Shown one piece after another: positions 14,992-28,530 of a DNA stretch of 64,000 nucleotides. Under the pieces are notes generated by a model, which was given only the letters and a program-made list of their open reading frames with translations, made no database searches and was not told the DNA's origin. The stretch lies in the NCBI GenBank assembly GCA_903813345.2, contig CAIIXF020000011.1, forward strand, positions 31,734,166-31,798,165. The letters run 5' to 3'. This DNA comes from Owenia fusiformis (Eukaryota > Annelida > Polychaeta > Sabellida > Oweniidae). The position numbers and the translations under genes were made by a program. Within the stretch, counting starts at the first letter, position 1. Every line of letters begins with the position of its first letter.

Positions 14992-16522
14992 TTAATACAA
15001 TAATTTCAATGTGGCCCATATATTAAATATGACAGTGTATAAATCTACGATGTTCAATATTCAGCCGCTCTTGGTGCATTTGAGCATAAGTATAGTATAC
15101 AGGGACCTTAACTGATTATTTACTCATACAAACATTTTGATGGAAATATGTTTCTAAAATCCACAATTAAGAAATTGAAGTTTTGTTTTCATACAATGAA
15201 TCACATTTTCTCTACTAATGCCCTTATCACATAAAACAATTGAAATATTATGCCAACATGCAAATTCACAGAAAGGCATGTTTTGGCCTTAAGCACTGTT
15301 AACCAACATTCCATACCAACAGCTAAAATGTCATGATTGTCAATTTTTTAAATATAACCAATGAGCCTAAACCAGAATAAGTTTTTCAAAAGTATATACT
15401 AAATCAGGCAGTTCATTCAAATTTTAGAGAGAAATGGCATGGAATAGCATGACAATCGTGGCATTATAGCATCGGTAGTTGAATGGGAATCGTTTCCCAT
15501 AGTATACACAATTTATTGAAATCTTTACACCTCTTCTTCGAATTTACAAATTCATTATGAACAAAATGCTTGGCTTAATTTGAAAAGTTTTACAACCATA
15601 CTGGTTATCATTTGCCTAACTGTGTGACATTATCTTGCACACGCAAATAGTTCAGATTTGTGGCATAGCACATGGTCATAAAAATCTTCAAATGAATTGA
15701 CAAATAACTTGCCAATGTGCCTTGTTGTCAAAAGCACAGACTAAATTAATCTGATCCATTTTTATCGGCCAAACAACTTATTATAAAATTGAAATTAATT
15801 TCATTTTATTCCAAATAATATTTTTTCCATATAAATATCTAGGCATGAATGAATCAAAATAATTTAATTTGCACATAAAAAATTACTGCATCAACTCTTC
15901 TGTTCCTTTGTTTTTAGCGAACAGATTAAATAAAACATAAATACTTTTTTTCGATGGTTTTCTTGTACAATTGTGTACGATTTTTCATGTTTTTTTGTAT
16001 TTTTTTTCTTTGGAATGGAATATTATTTTTTCATTTTCTTTGTATGAGACTTTTAACTTAATTCAATTCATTACAATGGTAGGGTTGTACAATAAATTAC
16101 TTTAAAGACTGTATTTAAGAAGTTTTAAAGTAATTTATAATCCAGGATTCAGTTCAGTTTACTGAACATATTTCAACTTTTTTTAACCTTTTTAAACTTT
16201 TTTTTTCAATTTGAATCCTTGTACCCAACTCCTTTCAAATCCATACTCAATCTCTTTATCCCTATCATCTCATACAGGTGCGCCATAAGCATTGGATTAC
16301 TATAGACTAGCTCATAATTTCAACATGTATGAGAAGATAATGACATGTCCACAATCTTATTTTGACGATTAGTTCCGAATTCTGTATGACGCCCCCGCCC
16401 CAATTACTTCCCCCAACATTAGTTTCATATCCTGAATGGGTAGAATCAAAAGAATCCCCCTTCAGTTCAACATTTAACATTGAGATTCCCATTGATTGTG
16501 TCGGTAACTTGAAAACACAAAG

Positions 16523-19500
16523 TTAATTCCCATTGGTTAAGCTTCTGGGGGAACGTGGTTTAAATCCCTTTGTTCCATCGGGTCCTTTCGGTTGACGGAT
16601 AACGGTGACGCGTGGAGCAGAATCATCGGACATACTCTTTAGCCTACTCATGAGTCTCTCAGGCCTTTGCTTGTTGCTGGAAATCATAAATTAGCACATG
16701 ATTAAATAAATTAACAAGCAGAACTCTTAGAAAAGCAAATCTTACTGAACTAGAAAAACAGCAACTCCACGAAGTAGCAAATCCCACCGAACAAAACATA
16801 TTATGCTTATTATAGCTAGTGTAAATGTTGAAATGCTTGTGCACTTTGTGATAGAAGCATGAAATTTGGCACAAAGTTAGCTTATACCATTGTGAACTAG
16901 GCATCATCATATAAAATTTGAACCAAATCCGTTCACTGGTATATGAGTTATCAAAGATTACGTTTTTTACGAATATGGGCCGCTATCTTGAAAATTATTT
17001 CTTGAACAGAGCTACTGTGTCCCTAGGCATAATCATATAAAATTTCAACCAAATCTGTACACTGGTATTTGAGTTATCAAAGATTACGTTTTTTACGAAA
17101 AATTGCCGCCATTTTGAAATTAAGCGGACATCTTGAAAATGTTTTGTCGAACATAGCTATCGTGTCCCTAAGCATCATCATATAAAATTTGAACCAAATC
17201 CGTTCACTGGTATTTGAGTTATCAAAGATTACATATTTTTACGAAAAATGGCCGCCATTTTGAAATTAAGCAGCCATCTTGAAAATCTCTTTTTGTCCCT
17301 AGGCATCAGCATATAAAATTTGAACTAAATCCGTCAACTTGTATTTGAGTTATCAACGATTACATTTTTTACAAATATGGCGGCCATTTTGAATTGAGTG
17401 GCCATATTGAAAATTCCTTCTCGAGCAGAGGTCCTACACTCATAAGGCATAAGCCTATAAAATTTGAACCAAATCCGTCAACTGGTATTGGAGTTATCAC
17501 CCGGACACACGGACGGACGAACGGACGGCTTCTCTATATCCCCCTCGAACTTCGTTCGGTGGGATAACAAAACATACTTTATCAAATCAATGTAATTTTG
17601 AACATTACATGAAAGAATAACTAGGTAGAATGTATCATATCCCTTTGGCAAAATCTACACACATGATGCAACATGACAGCATTTAATCAATTCCTTCATG
17701 CGTCAGAGCAAAATTATACCTTATTTTTCTGAGGCTAACTGCGGAATATTTGCCATTACGCTGATTCTGCACAACAACAAACTCCACTTCGTCACCAGTT
17801 TGTATCTCATTATCATCATGGACCTCAGACATGTGGAAGAAAAGTCGTTTTCCCCCTTCAGCCTCGTATGTAAGGAATCCATACTGGAAAATACATTCAA
17901 GTTAAGAATATATACTGGAAATTTATTTCAATTTATCTGGAAAATAATGATGAAATCCATGATGGAAAATTATATATTACACACACTAAAAACTTAATTC
18001 AATTAATGAATCCATACCAGAAAAAGATCAATTACATTTACAGTTCTTCAAGATTTACCTGTCACATTTTTGTGCTTTATTTTGATCTTGTTGATTTAAG
18101 CACATTATATCTGTTTCTCCTTTGAATTACACATGCTCTGAAACAAAACTTACTTGTCCCTTAATAGAGTCCACTTTAGCTCTTATAAACTTTCGAATGG
18201 CAGCAATGTTTGTTGCACGTTTTTGATTGGTTGCCTTGACTATAGCAATCTGGAAGCGCACTTTATCGCCTGTTTGGAGGAAATCTTTCTTATCTGCTAG
18301 ACTAGTGATACCATAAGGTAAAAGCACTGCAAAAAAGAACAAAAATAAATTTTGGAATATATCATCAAGTATTCTAAATCCTGGATCTCTTCTGATAGAC
18401 GAAAAAAATTTACTTAAGTTCAATTTACATCTTTTAAAGCTTTATTACATTTTTTCTGAATTTCAACATTTCAAGATTTATAGACAACACTTACTATCAC
18501 CGGCCTGCACCAGGCCAGGGTATTCATCCTGATCAGGATTGATGATCCTCATGCATCTAACAATCTTGCCCTCCATGGTGCCATGTTGCAGCTCCTGGAA
18601 TATTATATGAAGGTAATTTGACAGTTATTCTCATTTTACATTAAAGTTACAAAGTGTACTGTGGAGATTGAATCTGTCATATATAAAACAGTGTAAATAA
18701 ATCGATTTTACAATATTTTTTGTTCACAGTATTTCATGTTGTGCCTATTTTTCTAAAAATTCCTGAATGGTCAAGAGGCAAATATTGATGAATACTAATC
18801 AGCTCTCGACCAATCAGAGTACATAATTCCAATTACATGTATGATAAATATTCATACCTCTGGGGCAACTGTGCCTTTTGGCAGTTTCTTGATACTTTCA
18901 GCACTGACTTTGGCAGTTTTCTTGGCAAGTGTGTACTCAACTTCATCTCCAAGGTCAAGGTCATTGCATTCTCCTTCGAAAGCACTGCAACATTAAACAA
19001 GAAATCAAAATCACAATATATCACCATCTGGCAAATTTTTGCAAATTGATTCAAAAAATGTAACAATTTGTTACTAATGCTGACTGTAAAACACCAACAC
19101 TGAATACCCTTCACAAAATAATAATATATCACATATTTAAAATAGGAATTTAACACGCAAAATGTCACCACCTTCTATTTGTTACAGATGATTGTTACAG
19201 ACACAGATGCAGAACACCATCAGCCGTCTACAAAAAAGTTGGGAGACTGTAATAATATGTCACTACTTCTGGTGGTGACAAAACTTCAATAGTAATGAAA
19301 GTTCTTACCTAAAGTGAAAAAAGACCTCTTTGTCATGGGCAGCCGTTTCAATAAATCCGAAATTATCCTTCAGAGTGGCGATGAATCCACGTTGGACGCC
19401 ACCCGAGTTACGACTTAGCACCTTAATGTTAACAGCAGTTTTTGTGTTGTTACGTTTTACTTCTTGAATTTGGAATTCGACCTTGAAATGAAAATAACAT

Positions 19501-22500
19501 TGATTAGAACATTTATATGATTCCACTCTTTTTTTCCATTTTCTATTCTACAATTTTGAATTTAACCTTCAAATGAAAAGAAGAATCTTTAAACAATCAT
19601 ATTGCTATCATTATTATGTGAAGTAACAAGATAAGTGAAAACTCCAAATGTGACTTACCCGATCTCCATATTTGGGTATATTGCGTATGTCCGTTACGTC
19701 CTTTGTCTGGTAGGTGATGGAGTGCTTAACCCCTTTGATCTCACAGCTAATTGAGCCTATTTCATCCTTCCCTGTCTTTGCTGAAATATGTGAAAAAAAG
19801 ACATGTGAAAAATGTGAAACAGTCTACACTGTCTACACCATCTGTCTTCACTCAGTCATATGAAACAATGTGTGAAAATGTGAGCAAAACCTTCATTCGG
19901 ACAATTTATTGAATTTATGGACAATTCACCAAATATTTTGTACTAGTCAATGAACTCAATGTAAAATAAAATACAGTTCATGAAAATGTGAATACCTGGG
20001 CTTCTGTGTCCATTGGGCTCCTTCTCAACAGTACCAATAAACTTATCCTTCCCAACAGTCTGGAAGGTGACAGCACCTTTAGGCAACAGCTTCATGCGTA
20101 GTGCTATCTGTCGGTTAGCGCTTGTGGGGTCCTAAAAAGGAATACCATAATTTGAGGATACACATAATAATTCACCACTCACAAATGAACTTTGATAAAG
20201 GTCATTCAATGTTAAAGATGGGCTGAGTAGGAATAAGGGATATTATTTTAACACCTGCTGTCCTCTTGGTGTATTTCAATAACATATCAAGTTCTAAAAT
20301 TTAACTTTCACAGGTGAAATATCATACCTGCACTACAGTAAATTCCACTTCATCTTGGACAGCTGGTGGCTTCTTGGTGTTTAACATCTCACTAAAGTGG
20401 AAGAACATCCTGGCATCTCTATCAGCGCACTTGATGAACCCATAGCCATCCTTAACAGCGGCCACAACTCCCTGTAATAACACACAAAATGTTCATCTGC
20501 TCATATTTATTCCTCATTAATTTATACTAGCACAAATTTGAAGTCATGAATTTAATTGGGGGGATGTTTGGTTCAAGTGTCTTCCTTGTGAATTGTATAT
20601 TTTACCAATATAATTTTCATTACTTCTGTGACACATTAGTCAGTTTAAGTGTGTTACAAATTAAGACAATTCAAAATTATTATCTAGGAAATCATAATTT
20701 CTAAGGGTCAAGTTAGACTGATCAAGTCCAGTCATTGCATTTTGCTTGATTACATCGGATTTTCAAAAGAAGAAACTTCAACCATAAACATATCAATAAA
20801 TGTTCAATTTCCATTTTAGGGAGGGAGGGTGTTAATCAGAAATTTGTTTCTCTTACAGTTTCTCTCTCCTCATTTTGAACAGTGAAGCTTTCTTCAAGCA
20901 GATCAATGTTGGTTGCTCTCTGTAGTTTGTCCCTCCTGTCAGTAGCAATGTTAAATGCTACAATATCTCCAGGTTGAAGTGTATAGTCACCAGTTTGATC
21001 CTTGTCCCCATATGGGATCTCTGTTTGTCTAAAATAGGAAAGTCTTCAATGAATGCCATTTAAAATCGATGTAATTGATAAACAAGGGAAAACTCTTCAT
21101 GAAAACCTATTACAATTCACAATTAATTCACACTTGATCGGACATATTAGTTAACATGTAAGTGGATTTTTTATTGCGTACTATTGTAATTAGATATAAT
21201 ACACTACTTATCTTGTTTATGAAGTGTAATTATGAAGTTAATATGAGCCTGGACCTTTTTTATTGCGTACTATTGTAATTAGATGCAATACACAACTTAT
21301 CTTGTTTATGAAGTGTCGTTATGAAGTAAATATGGGCCTGGACTTTTTTATTGCGTACTACTGTATTCTGATGTAATTCACTAATAATGATCTTGTTTAG
21401 GCAGTTCAATGAACATAAAGGTACAGTTTAATTTACTTTAACATGGCTCATAATACTACAGCTACTAGTATACAATTTATAAAGTCATCTATTTCATTTA
21501 TTCATTATAGCAATTTAAAGTCATGTTTAGCAAGCATTTTCAAAAAATGTTGCAGATGGCCATTCATATGCTGAATATAACTTACTGATTTTTAGACTCA
21601 TATACAATTCTTCCTGGGAAAGTTTCGCTGGTTCTACGTCCCTGGCTACTTTTTAATGTTTTCTGGATTTTCCCTTTCAACCTCTCAACACTGATATCTT
21701 CAAATATAACAGTCCCTTCTGGCAATGGCTTAATCTCAACTGCAACCTCCTTGCCCTGAAAATGTATCAATTTCAATTTGCAATTTTAGTATCAGTATGC
21801 AAAATTTGCGAGACATTTTATCAGGCAGGCTATGACTTCTTAATGTATTCCAAGTTCTAAACAAACATGTACAATTCCATGGATGAACCAAAATTTTACG
21901 ATAACATATGCCATATACTGTAAAAGTCAAATTTGTTACAGACCCTGGTGGTTGCTAAATAACATGTCCCCGACTTCTTTGTGGTGACTTTGTGTTAACA
22001 CCTAAAAACTATAGTGTAATAAAGGTGCTTACATTTCTGCATTGTATTTTAAACTCCACATCATCCCCAAGACTCAGGTTGTTTATATCTTCCTTGTATT
22101 CACTGTAGTGGAAAAATATCTCCTTGACGGCATCTGCACGTTCAATGAACCCGAATTTGTCCTTCATGGAGCAGACAACGCCCTCTAGTGTTTCAACAGG
22201 AGGTGGGGCAGCACTCTGGACTTTTCTGGCCCGAATGGTTCCATTTCTAAAACATAATATTAGAGGCTTATAAGTTTCCAATTGTCTTCTAAATGATAGA
22301 AATATTTATCCTATACTGAATAGTGTTATTGGTAAATAAAAATACTGGAATATAATTGATATTTTCAGGTGAGTGAGAGATATATATATCCTACTCTGTT
22401 AAATTATCTACCCTTGGTCCAAACACTCCCTGAGGTAGATATATTGCATTTTCCTGAGGATATACTTCATATCCGAAACCCCCATTTAAATAACCGTCAT

Positions 22501-25500
22501 ATTTTGCATTTTGGATACACATCATATACACAAATCGCAAACATGATGCTTTGAACAATAATGTATCTTTCCTTATCTAATCTTTCCTTCCTATACTAAA
22601 CAAGTGTTACAGGCTCACCTTTTATCAGTGGAGACAAACATTGTGCACTCATCTCCTGGTTTGATCTTACATCCATCCTCCAGGTCCTCTATACCATAGG
22701 GCAAGAAGAATGTCTCTCCACTTTGTTCATAACTCACTCGGCCCATACCATCAGAGAGACCATTTGGTAGCTAAATATAACAAGACCTTTTTTGTAATTC
22801 ATGGCGCTAATAGTGACCATTTGGTAGCTAAACATAACAAAATACCTTTTTTGTAATTCATGGCGCAAATAGTGACCATTTGGTAGCTAAATATAACAAG
22901 ACCTTTTTTGTAATTCATGGCGCAAATAGTGACCAATGTCATCAGAAAGACCATTTGGTAGCTAAACATAACAAGAGACTTTTTGTAATTAATGGGGGAA
23001 ATAGTGACCAATGTCATCAGAGAGACCATTTGGTAGCTAAATATAACAAGAGACTTTTTGTAATTAATGGGGGAAATAGTGACCAATGTCATCAGAGAGA
23101 CCATTTGGTAGCTAAACATAACAATAGACCTTTTTTGTAATTCATGGCGCAAATAGTGACCAATGTCATCAGAGAGACCATTTGGTAGCTAAACATAACA
23201 AAAGACCTTTTTTGTAATTCATGGCGCAAATAGTGACCAATGTCATCAGAGAGACCATTTGGTAGCTAAACATAACAAAAGACCTTTTTTGTTAATTCAT
23301 GGCGCAAATAGTGATCAATGTCATCAGAGACCATTTGGTAGCTAAACATAACAAATGACCTTTTTTGTAATTCATGGCGCAAATAGTGACCAATGTCATC
23401 AGAGAGACCATTTGGTAGCTAAACATAACAAAAGACCTTTTTTTGTAATTCATGGCGCAAATAGTGACCAATGTCATCAGAGAGACCATTTGGTAGCTAA
23501 ACATAACAATAGACCTTTTTAGTAATTCATGTTGCAAATAGTGACCAATGTCATCAGAGACCATTTGGTAGCTAAACATAACAAAAGACCTTTTTTTGTA
23601 ATTCATGGCGCAAATAGTGATCAATGTCATCAGAGACCATTTGGTAGCTAAACATAACAAATGACCTTTTTTGTAATTCATGGCACAAATAGTGACCAAT
23701 GTCATCAGAGAGACCATTTGGTAGCTAAATATAACAATAGACCTTTTTTGTAATTCATGGCACAAATAGTGACCAATGTCATCAGAGAGACCATTTGGTA
23801 GCTAAACATTACAAAAGACCTTTTTTGTAATTCATAGCGTAAATAGTGACCAATGTCATCAGGGAGACCATTTGGTAGCTAAACATAACAATAGACCTTT
23901 TTTGCAATTCATGGCGCAAATAGTGACCAATGTCATCAGAGAGACCATTTGGTAGCTAAACATAACAAAAGACTTTTTTTGTACTTCATGGCGCAAATAG
24001 TGACCAATGTCATCAGAGAGACCATTTGGTAGCTAAACATAACAAGACCATTTGGTAGCTAAATATAACCAAAGAAAAATAGATCTGTAGATTTATATAT
24101 GACAAGTCAACAATTAATACAGATAAGAAAGTTAAAAAATGAACTTGAGATTTCCCAAAAGCTTTACACTACAAAAACTGAACTGTAGTATGTGAACTGT
24201 AGATGGGCAATTTTCAAGAGGAAACACTAATTTTTAGTACCTTATTTCCTTGTCTAGCTTCAGACAAGATTGTTCCTTTGACACGTTCGTCACTAAGTAT
24301 CTCGACTGTGACATCACTTCCCTCCATCTTGACTACGGAGATCGCGATAGGTTTCCCTGTCCTTCTGTCATATGACATCTGGAACTCTACTGGATCTAGA
24401 AATACACTCCCCGAATTAATTATAGTAAGGTCCCTACAATTTAATTGTCTGTATAGAGGAACTATTCTTGAAAAAGGCCGTAGTTTGAGTGACTGAAGCT
24501 TCTTTCTTGTAATACCTTTCTTAATAACTTTTGAATAATGCAAAACGCAATACGCAAACCACACACAGGATGGGTTTTTGACAGTACTTCCTTCCCACAG
24601 TAGACACAATGCATATCTACAGTAATAGGAATTTGGCCTCTATCTGATCAGCAGTAATTACTATCAGGGTTGGGAAACTGTCTCAAAATGTGCCCCCTAT
24701 GTTGGAATTTCCGGCATTGGGGGCCTCACCCAAACTCTTGAATTGTGCATAATATGATTGTGATCACATTTCTGAGTTATGAGGAAAATATCACAATTTT
24801 CCTAAGGATAAACCTTATATCCCAAACCACATAACCCCAATATAAAATCCTGACTGAATAAAAAAACATAAATAAATGTTGTTCCATCCATTCATTACTG
24901 TTTTACATTATTACATTTATAGATAGAAAATAATAATAAAAAGAAATACCTCCAACATTAGTAGTATCTAGGTCACCAGCAAATTCTGTGAAGTGAAAGA
25001 AAAGTCTCGCTTCACGATCACAGCACTGGATGAAACCATAGGAATGCTGAAACAAATGGAAATATGGACAATTGGAGCCGATGTTATAAATGAGGATCAT
25101 CCAAAAAGTTTTGAACCTTTTTGAATTTTGATTCTTTTAATATATGTATTCATATCATAATGACGACAGAAAGTTTTCAGATAGAAAATAAATTTAGAAT
25201 CGTTATCAGTGGACTTACCAGAAGTTTTTCTACGATTCCTGTTTCACGAATTCCAGTATTTCCACCACCAGGAGGCTGGATGATAGGACTGGTAGAGACC
25301 CCTGGTGAGCGTTGGAATGACAAGATGGCTGGATCGGCGACTGGCGGTTGGAAATTCTAAAATCAAAAAAATCATTTCAGTAAAAATGTTGAGAATCATA
25401 TAGAGTAAAATGTAAGTGGAACACCTTTGAAACATATAAATAATGTTCCACTTACAGAGGTTTCTTTTACATTAGTAAATAGGTAAGTGAAAAATGTTCC

Positions 25501-25673
25501 ACTTATGGAGGTGTTCTACTTAAAGCGATGTCCCATCTTTCAGGTCTTACAAAGATGAAAATGTTGGTCACTCACTAAAATAACTAATTAATGAACACAA
25601 AAATCAATCCCTTGCCCCCCCCCCTTAAAATCTAATAAACCTCCTTTACCTTCCACTGAGGACTTGCAGCCAT
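16523..25673 (-). CDS. CSDE1: CSDE1/UNR, multi-cold-shock-domain RNA-binding protein
   Basis: Cytoplasmic single-stranded RNA-binding protein that controls translation and mRNA turnover, with partners such as PABP. Seventeen coding exons join in phase to 804 residues (human 798): 25650-25673, 25219-25356, 24950-25046, 24241-24395, 22619-22770, 22033-22246, 21586-21755, 20857-21028, 20328-20471, 19996-20131, 19659-19780, 19309-19481, 18858-18984, 18495-18594, 18154-18326, 17720-17883 and 16523-16676. Five canonical cold-shock domains are seen by their FGFI and FFH motifs: [17 protein letters not shown] (about residue 56), [20 protein letters not shown] (about 220), [17 protein letters not shown] (about 385), [17 protein letters not shown] (about 550) and [18 protein letters not shown] (700). 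Non-canonical repeats lie between them, and the conserved tail ends [15 protein letters not shown]. The start MAASPQWK follows an ATG-free leader. Oddities: the exon-5 acceptor lies at the edge of a 19-copy tandem array, and intron 16 carries a Helitron-type element. Confidence 0.95.
16750..17564 (-). mobile_element. Non-autonomous Helitron-type element in CSDE1 intron 16
   Basis: Read on the minus strand it starts TCCCACCGAACG at 17564, has a (TCCG)-type microsatellite, then about five tandem units of roughly 125 bp (phrase 'aatttgaaccaaatccg' on the plus strand), and ends with a hairpin (16778-16761, gctacttcgtggagttgc) and CTAG at 16750. It is flanked by A on the 5' side and T on the 3' side, the Helitron insertion pattern. 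The 5' TCCCACCGAAC block recurs inverted near the 3' end (subterminal inverted repeat), as in Helentron-derived HINE/Pearl elements. A shorter relative lies at 48629-49103. No Rep/helicase coding. Confidence 0.8.
19145..19282 (+). mobile_element. GTCACCACC hairpin element, copy 3 (CSDE1 intron 12)
   Basis: Begins 'aggaatttaacacgcaaaat' and ends 'ggtggtgaca'. It carries the GTCACCACC block, TTTGTTACAGA and AAAAAAGTTGGGAGA. It sits wholly inside the intron between CSDE1 exons 12 and 13. Confidence 0.7.
21166..21400. repeat. About 89-bp tandem repeat, 2.6 copies (CSDE1 intron 7)
   Basis: The phrase 'tttattgcgtact' recurs three times at spacings of about 89 bp, each followed by 'attagatNYaatac' and 'cttgtttatgaagtg' with growing divergence in the last partial copy. 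It is wholly intronic, with no coding signal. Confidence 0.75.
22749..24065 (-). repeat. Tandem array duplicating the CSDE1 exon 5 3' splice site
   Basis: Nineteen occurrences of 'ccatttggtagctaaa', mostly 75-78 bp apart with a few shorter steps at the ends. On the minus strand each unit reads GTTATRTTTAG^CTACCAAATGG, the CSDE1 exon-5 acceptor plus the first 22 exon bases (to TCTCTGATG), followed by 'acattggtcactatttgc' and 'aattacaaaaaaggtc'. The occurrence at 22758 borders the real exon (22619-22770); the other eighteen lie upstream in intron 4. Units are near identical, so amplification is recent or the array is being homogenised. Parts are open on the minus strand for over 150 codons, which is a by-product of the repeat and not a gene. 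Confidence 0.9.
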
Positions 25674-25979
25674 GCTGACTATGTTTTTTGTTCTTTTTTC
25701 AGAATTGCAGCAGTTTTTTTCTTTGTGGTCACGTTGGTTTTGATTTCACAGTGTGTTTTACGTCCCTGATCCCCAGATGAGCAGTGTGAGCTGAAAGTTC
25801 TTGCCTTCGGGCTTGAAGAGTTCCACTTTTGAGCAGAGGGCGAATCTGCTTCTTTTTCTTCCTTTGAGCTTGGTTAGAGTTGTAACTTGACTTGTGAATA
25901 GGTTCTGGTTTATTTTGTAGATTTTGTGGAGTTTGCGTTTTTGGTACAGTTTTTCTTGGTTCAGTTTGAGTTCTGTTTG
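25674..25979 (-). promoter_or_regulatory. CSDE1 5' leader exon, free of ATG
   Basis: The exon that carries the CSDE1 start codon begins at an acceptor (gttatgttttccag, first base 25979). It has 306 nt of A-rich leader before the ATG at 25673, and I find no upstream ATG. One frame is open to a TGA at 25729 without an initiator. Vertebrate UNR mRNA is known to be translated from an internal ribosome entry site that UNR itself binds; whether this leader behaves that way is unknown. The first transcribed exon lies further upstream and was not located. Confidence 0.6.
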
Positions 25980-26186
25980 CTGGAAAACATAACATAAAAA
26001 AATTAATAAAAACATTTTATATATAAAATGTTATTTTTACTTTTAAAGGTCTCATAAAAATTGATACAATAAAGTATAAATAACCAATATAGACAATATA
26101 TCTTAAAAGTGAAGGAGATATTACAGTTATATATGAAGTAAAAAGGTACTAATATGACAAAAGTCACCACCTAGAAAAATGTAATA

Positions 26187-26342
26187 CAGTAAAACCTGTT
26201 TAAGTAGAAAACCTTTGGTATCTAAAAAGCGTTCCACCTGTGAGGTGTTCTACTTATAGAGGTTCAATCAATATTAAGTTGGTCTTAGGACTCTGAGAAG
26301 TGTTCCACTAACAGAGGTGTTCAACTTTACAAGTTTTTACAG
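26187..26342. mobile_element. MITE of the CAGTAAAACCTGT family
   Basis: Starts TA+CAGTAAAACCTGTTT; the right end is degenerate (aagtttttacag). Internal phrases 'gttccac' and 'gaggtgttc' are shared with copies at 1384, 58733 and 62018. A related fragment lies at about 25405-25525. Confidence 0.55.
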
Positions 26343-28390
26343 TAAAGTGTTTCAGATACAGAATACTGGTCACATAAATGGTGATATATACAGGGTGGGC
26401 CAAAAAAATACTCCAAAGATGTTGATGGAGTAGTTATGTTGAGAAGGTGATTTGAACTCCTAAAATTGCAGAATATTCATGTTCTCTCCTCACAGACAAA
26501 ATTACTTACTTATAGTAAAATGTATATGAGGTCAGGAGAAAATATACGCTTATCCCCTCAAGGAAACTTTTTACAAAAAACAACTAGAAAAAATGTTCAA
26601 GTTTGAACACTGATGACAGTATTCAGCAAATAAATAAACAAGACATGCAGTTATAAATATTGCACTTTTTAAAGAAAAAAATTAAGTAATATAGCAAGCA
26701 TGTCCAAAACCTAATGAGATCTTGGCACCAATGAACACACACATATCTATCCTAAAAAAACGACAACAATAGCACTTTAAAAAACTGCAAAAAATTGAAA
26801 ATAAAAACCAAACCTTTTCTCTTTCTTCCCCAAGATGATCAGTACGCAAACAAATAACCAACATGTTATATACACCTGAGAAGTAACAACAAAAAATATT
26901 ACTTTAATTAGATCCAATTTCCTAAATTTTGTCTCATTATTAATCCAGGGGCTTTCAGTTTCTTAAGTAATAAAAATCGTTTGATTGTGTATATGTACGT
27001 CATCACACTTTCGTATTTTACAATTTCTAATTCACACATATTTTACTCAACAATTAACCTGACAGTATTTATCACACTAAGGCCAATATGGGAGAATGGC
27101 CTTCCTTATAATCCAAGGCTATCATATGTAAGCATGGCTAAAAAAATTATTTGAATGATGGTCAATTATACTTCAAAATATTTGAAACAAGACTAAAGGT
27201 GAACAATGCGGAAAAATCGGTAAATAAATATAATTTTGAAATGAACCAATACAACAGTTTGGCTGAAAATACACCAGACTTTCAAACAAGATTTTAGTTT
27301 GGAAAATCCAAAAATTACTACCATGAAATTAACATAGCAACCCCAAAAATTAATAATTAGTTTTTCATCCATGAAAATTTGAAGTGAATAGATGTAATGA
27401 AATGGCTGATGGGGCGTAGAAAAGACCTACACATGTTTTGTGGACAGAAAAATCCAAAATCGCTGATAAAATCTCTGTCACCCAGCAAACTTATCAAAGT
27501 ACATATAGCACCCTAAGGTACATTAAGAACCACACATCTTTGAAAGGTAAAACAACAACACAAAATCTAGGGCTCAAGATAATCAACAATAATATCTTCA
27601 GCAAAATAAAGATATTATGAAGATAATACTCAATAATAATATAATAATGATATATATATTCATCCCTTTGCATATTATAACAACAATTATATAATAAAAA
27701 TCGATATATGCAATGTCTGACAATTATATTAATATAATAACAGTAACTAGAGCTGGCATCATATTGGTTTTTGATATGGATATGGTATTTTTCCGAAGTA
27801 TGTTAAGAACAAATAATCCAGCCCCAAGGTTTCAATACTCAAGTAGTTGAAAATCAACCCCACATTTATGGGGGTAGGGAGATCACTACCCATGGAATTT
27901 CTTGATGAGGCCTAAACAACCCCCCCCCCCCCCCTCCAAGCATTAACAGGATTTAAATAGCTATAATTTTATCTAACAATTAAAAATGCCTTAAATGAAG
28001 AATTTAAGGATGCAACAAAATTCTGAACAGCTCGGCATCATAATACTTACAATAAAACTTGAGCACTGTTAAGAACAGCTGTATAAATATTTTACAGATC
28101 AAAACAATATGCAGGAATTTCTAGTTCAAGTATGTTATCAGGTAAATATTTAGTTGCTCATCCAGCCTTCTTTGCTGCTTGTATATACTGTATACAACAC
28201 CAAGAATTTTAATCTTCTATATAGACTTGCTATTTCTCTTCTGATGATTGTTATGTTGTTCTTCTGTTAATCCTTTATAACCCCTCTCCCATAAGTACAG
28301 GTCGTTATTTCAATCTTGCCTCAAAATGGAGTTCATACATTTGAGATGTTGTCTTACAAAGCATTTGTCTTTCCTCACTAAATAGAAACA

Positions 28391-28530
28391 CGGCATTAAC
28401 ATGAAAATGTCACCACCTGCCATTTGTTAGACACTAACCACCAAACACAAACCACCAAATGATATCTACAAAAACAAAAAATTGAATACTATATAACACA
28501 TGACATGTCACCACTTTTGATGATGACAAA
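28391..28530 (+). mobile_element. GTCACCACC hairpin element, copy 4
   Basis: Begins 'cggcattaacatgaaaatgt' with an intact GTCACCACCTGCCATTTGTTA block. The 3' hairpin is degraded (gtcaccacttttgatgatgaca). Confidence 0.65.

Larger units (their letters stand above)
12508..16522. other. Convergent 3' region between the SOCS-box gene and CSDE1
   Basis: Four kb of AT-rich sequence without coding signal. The two genes converge here, so both 3'UTRs are expected. Apart from one hairpin (14931-14991) and a candidate poly(A) signal at 13018, I see nothing specific. Confidence 0.5.

Noticed and set aside
23292-23765. 157-codon open frame on the minus strand
   Set aside because: It lies wholly in the CSDE1 splice-site repeat array; the protein is a repeated phrase ([21 protein letters not shown]) made by the repeat.
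22749-24065. CRISPR-like regular repeat array
   Set aside because: Units are contiguous ~77-bp tandem repeats with no unique spacers, inside an intron of an animal gene.
25729-26015. Separate small proteins of 85-88 codons upstream of CSDE1
   Set aside because: The frames start in the intron before the acceptor at 25980, and no ATG is present in the exon part. Treated as leader.
27921-27936. Poly-C run as a regulatory G-quadruplex
   Set aside because: It is one homopolymer in AT-rich DNA without the multiple G-tract pattern in a promoter; more likely replication slippage.
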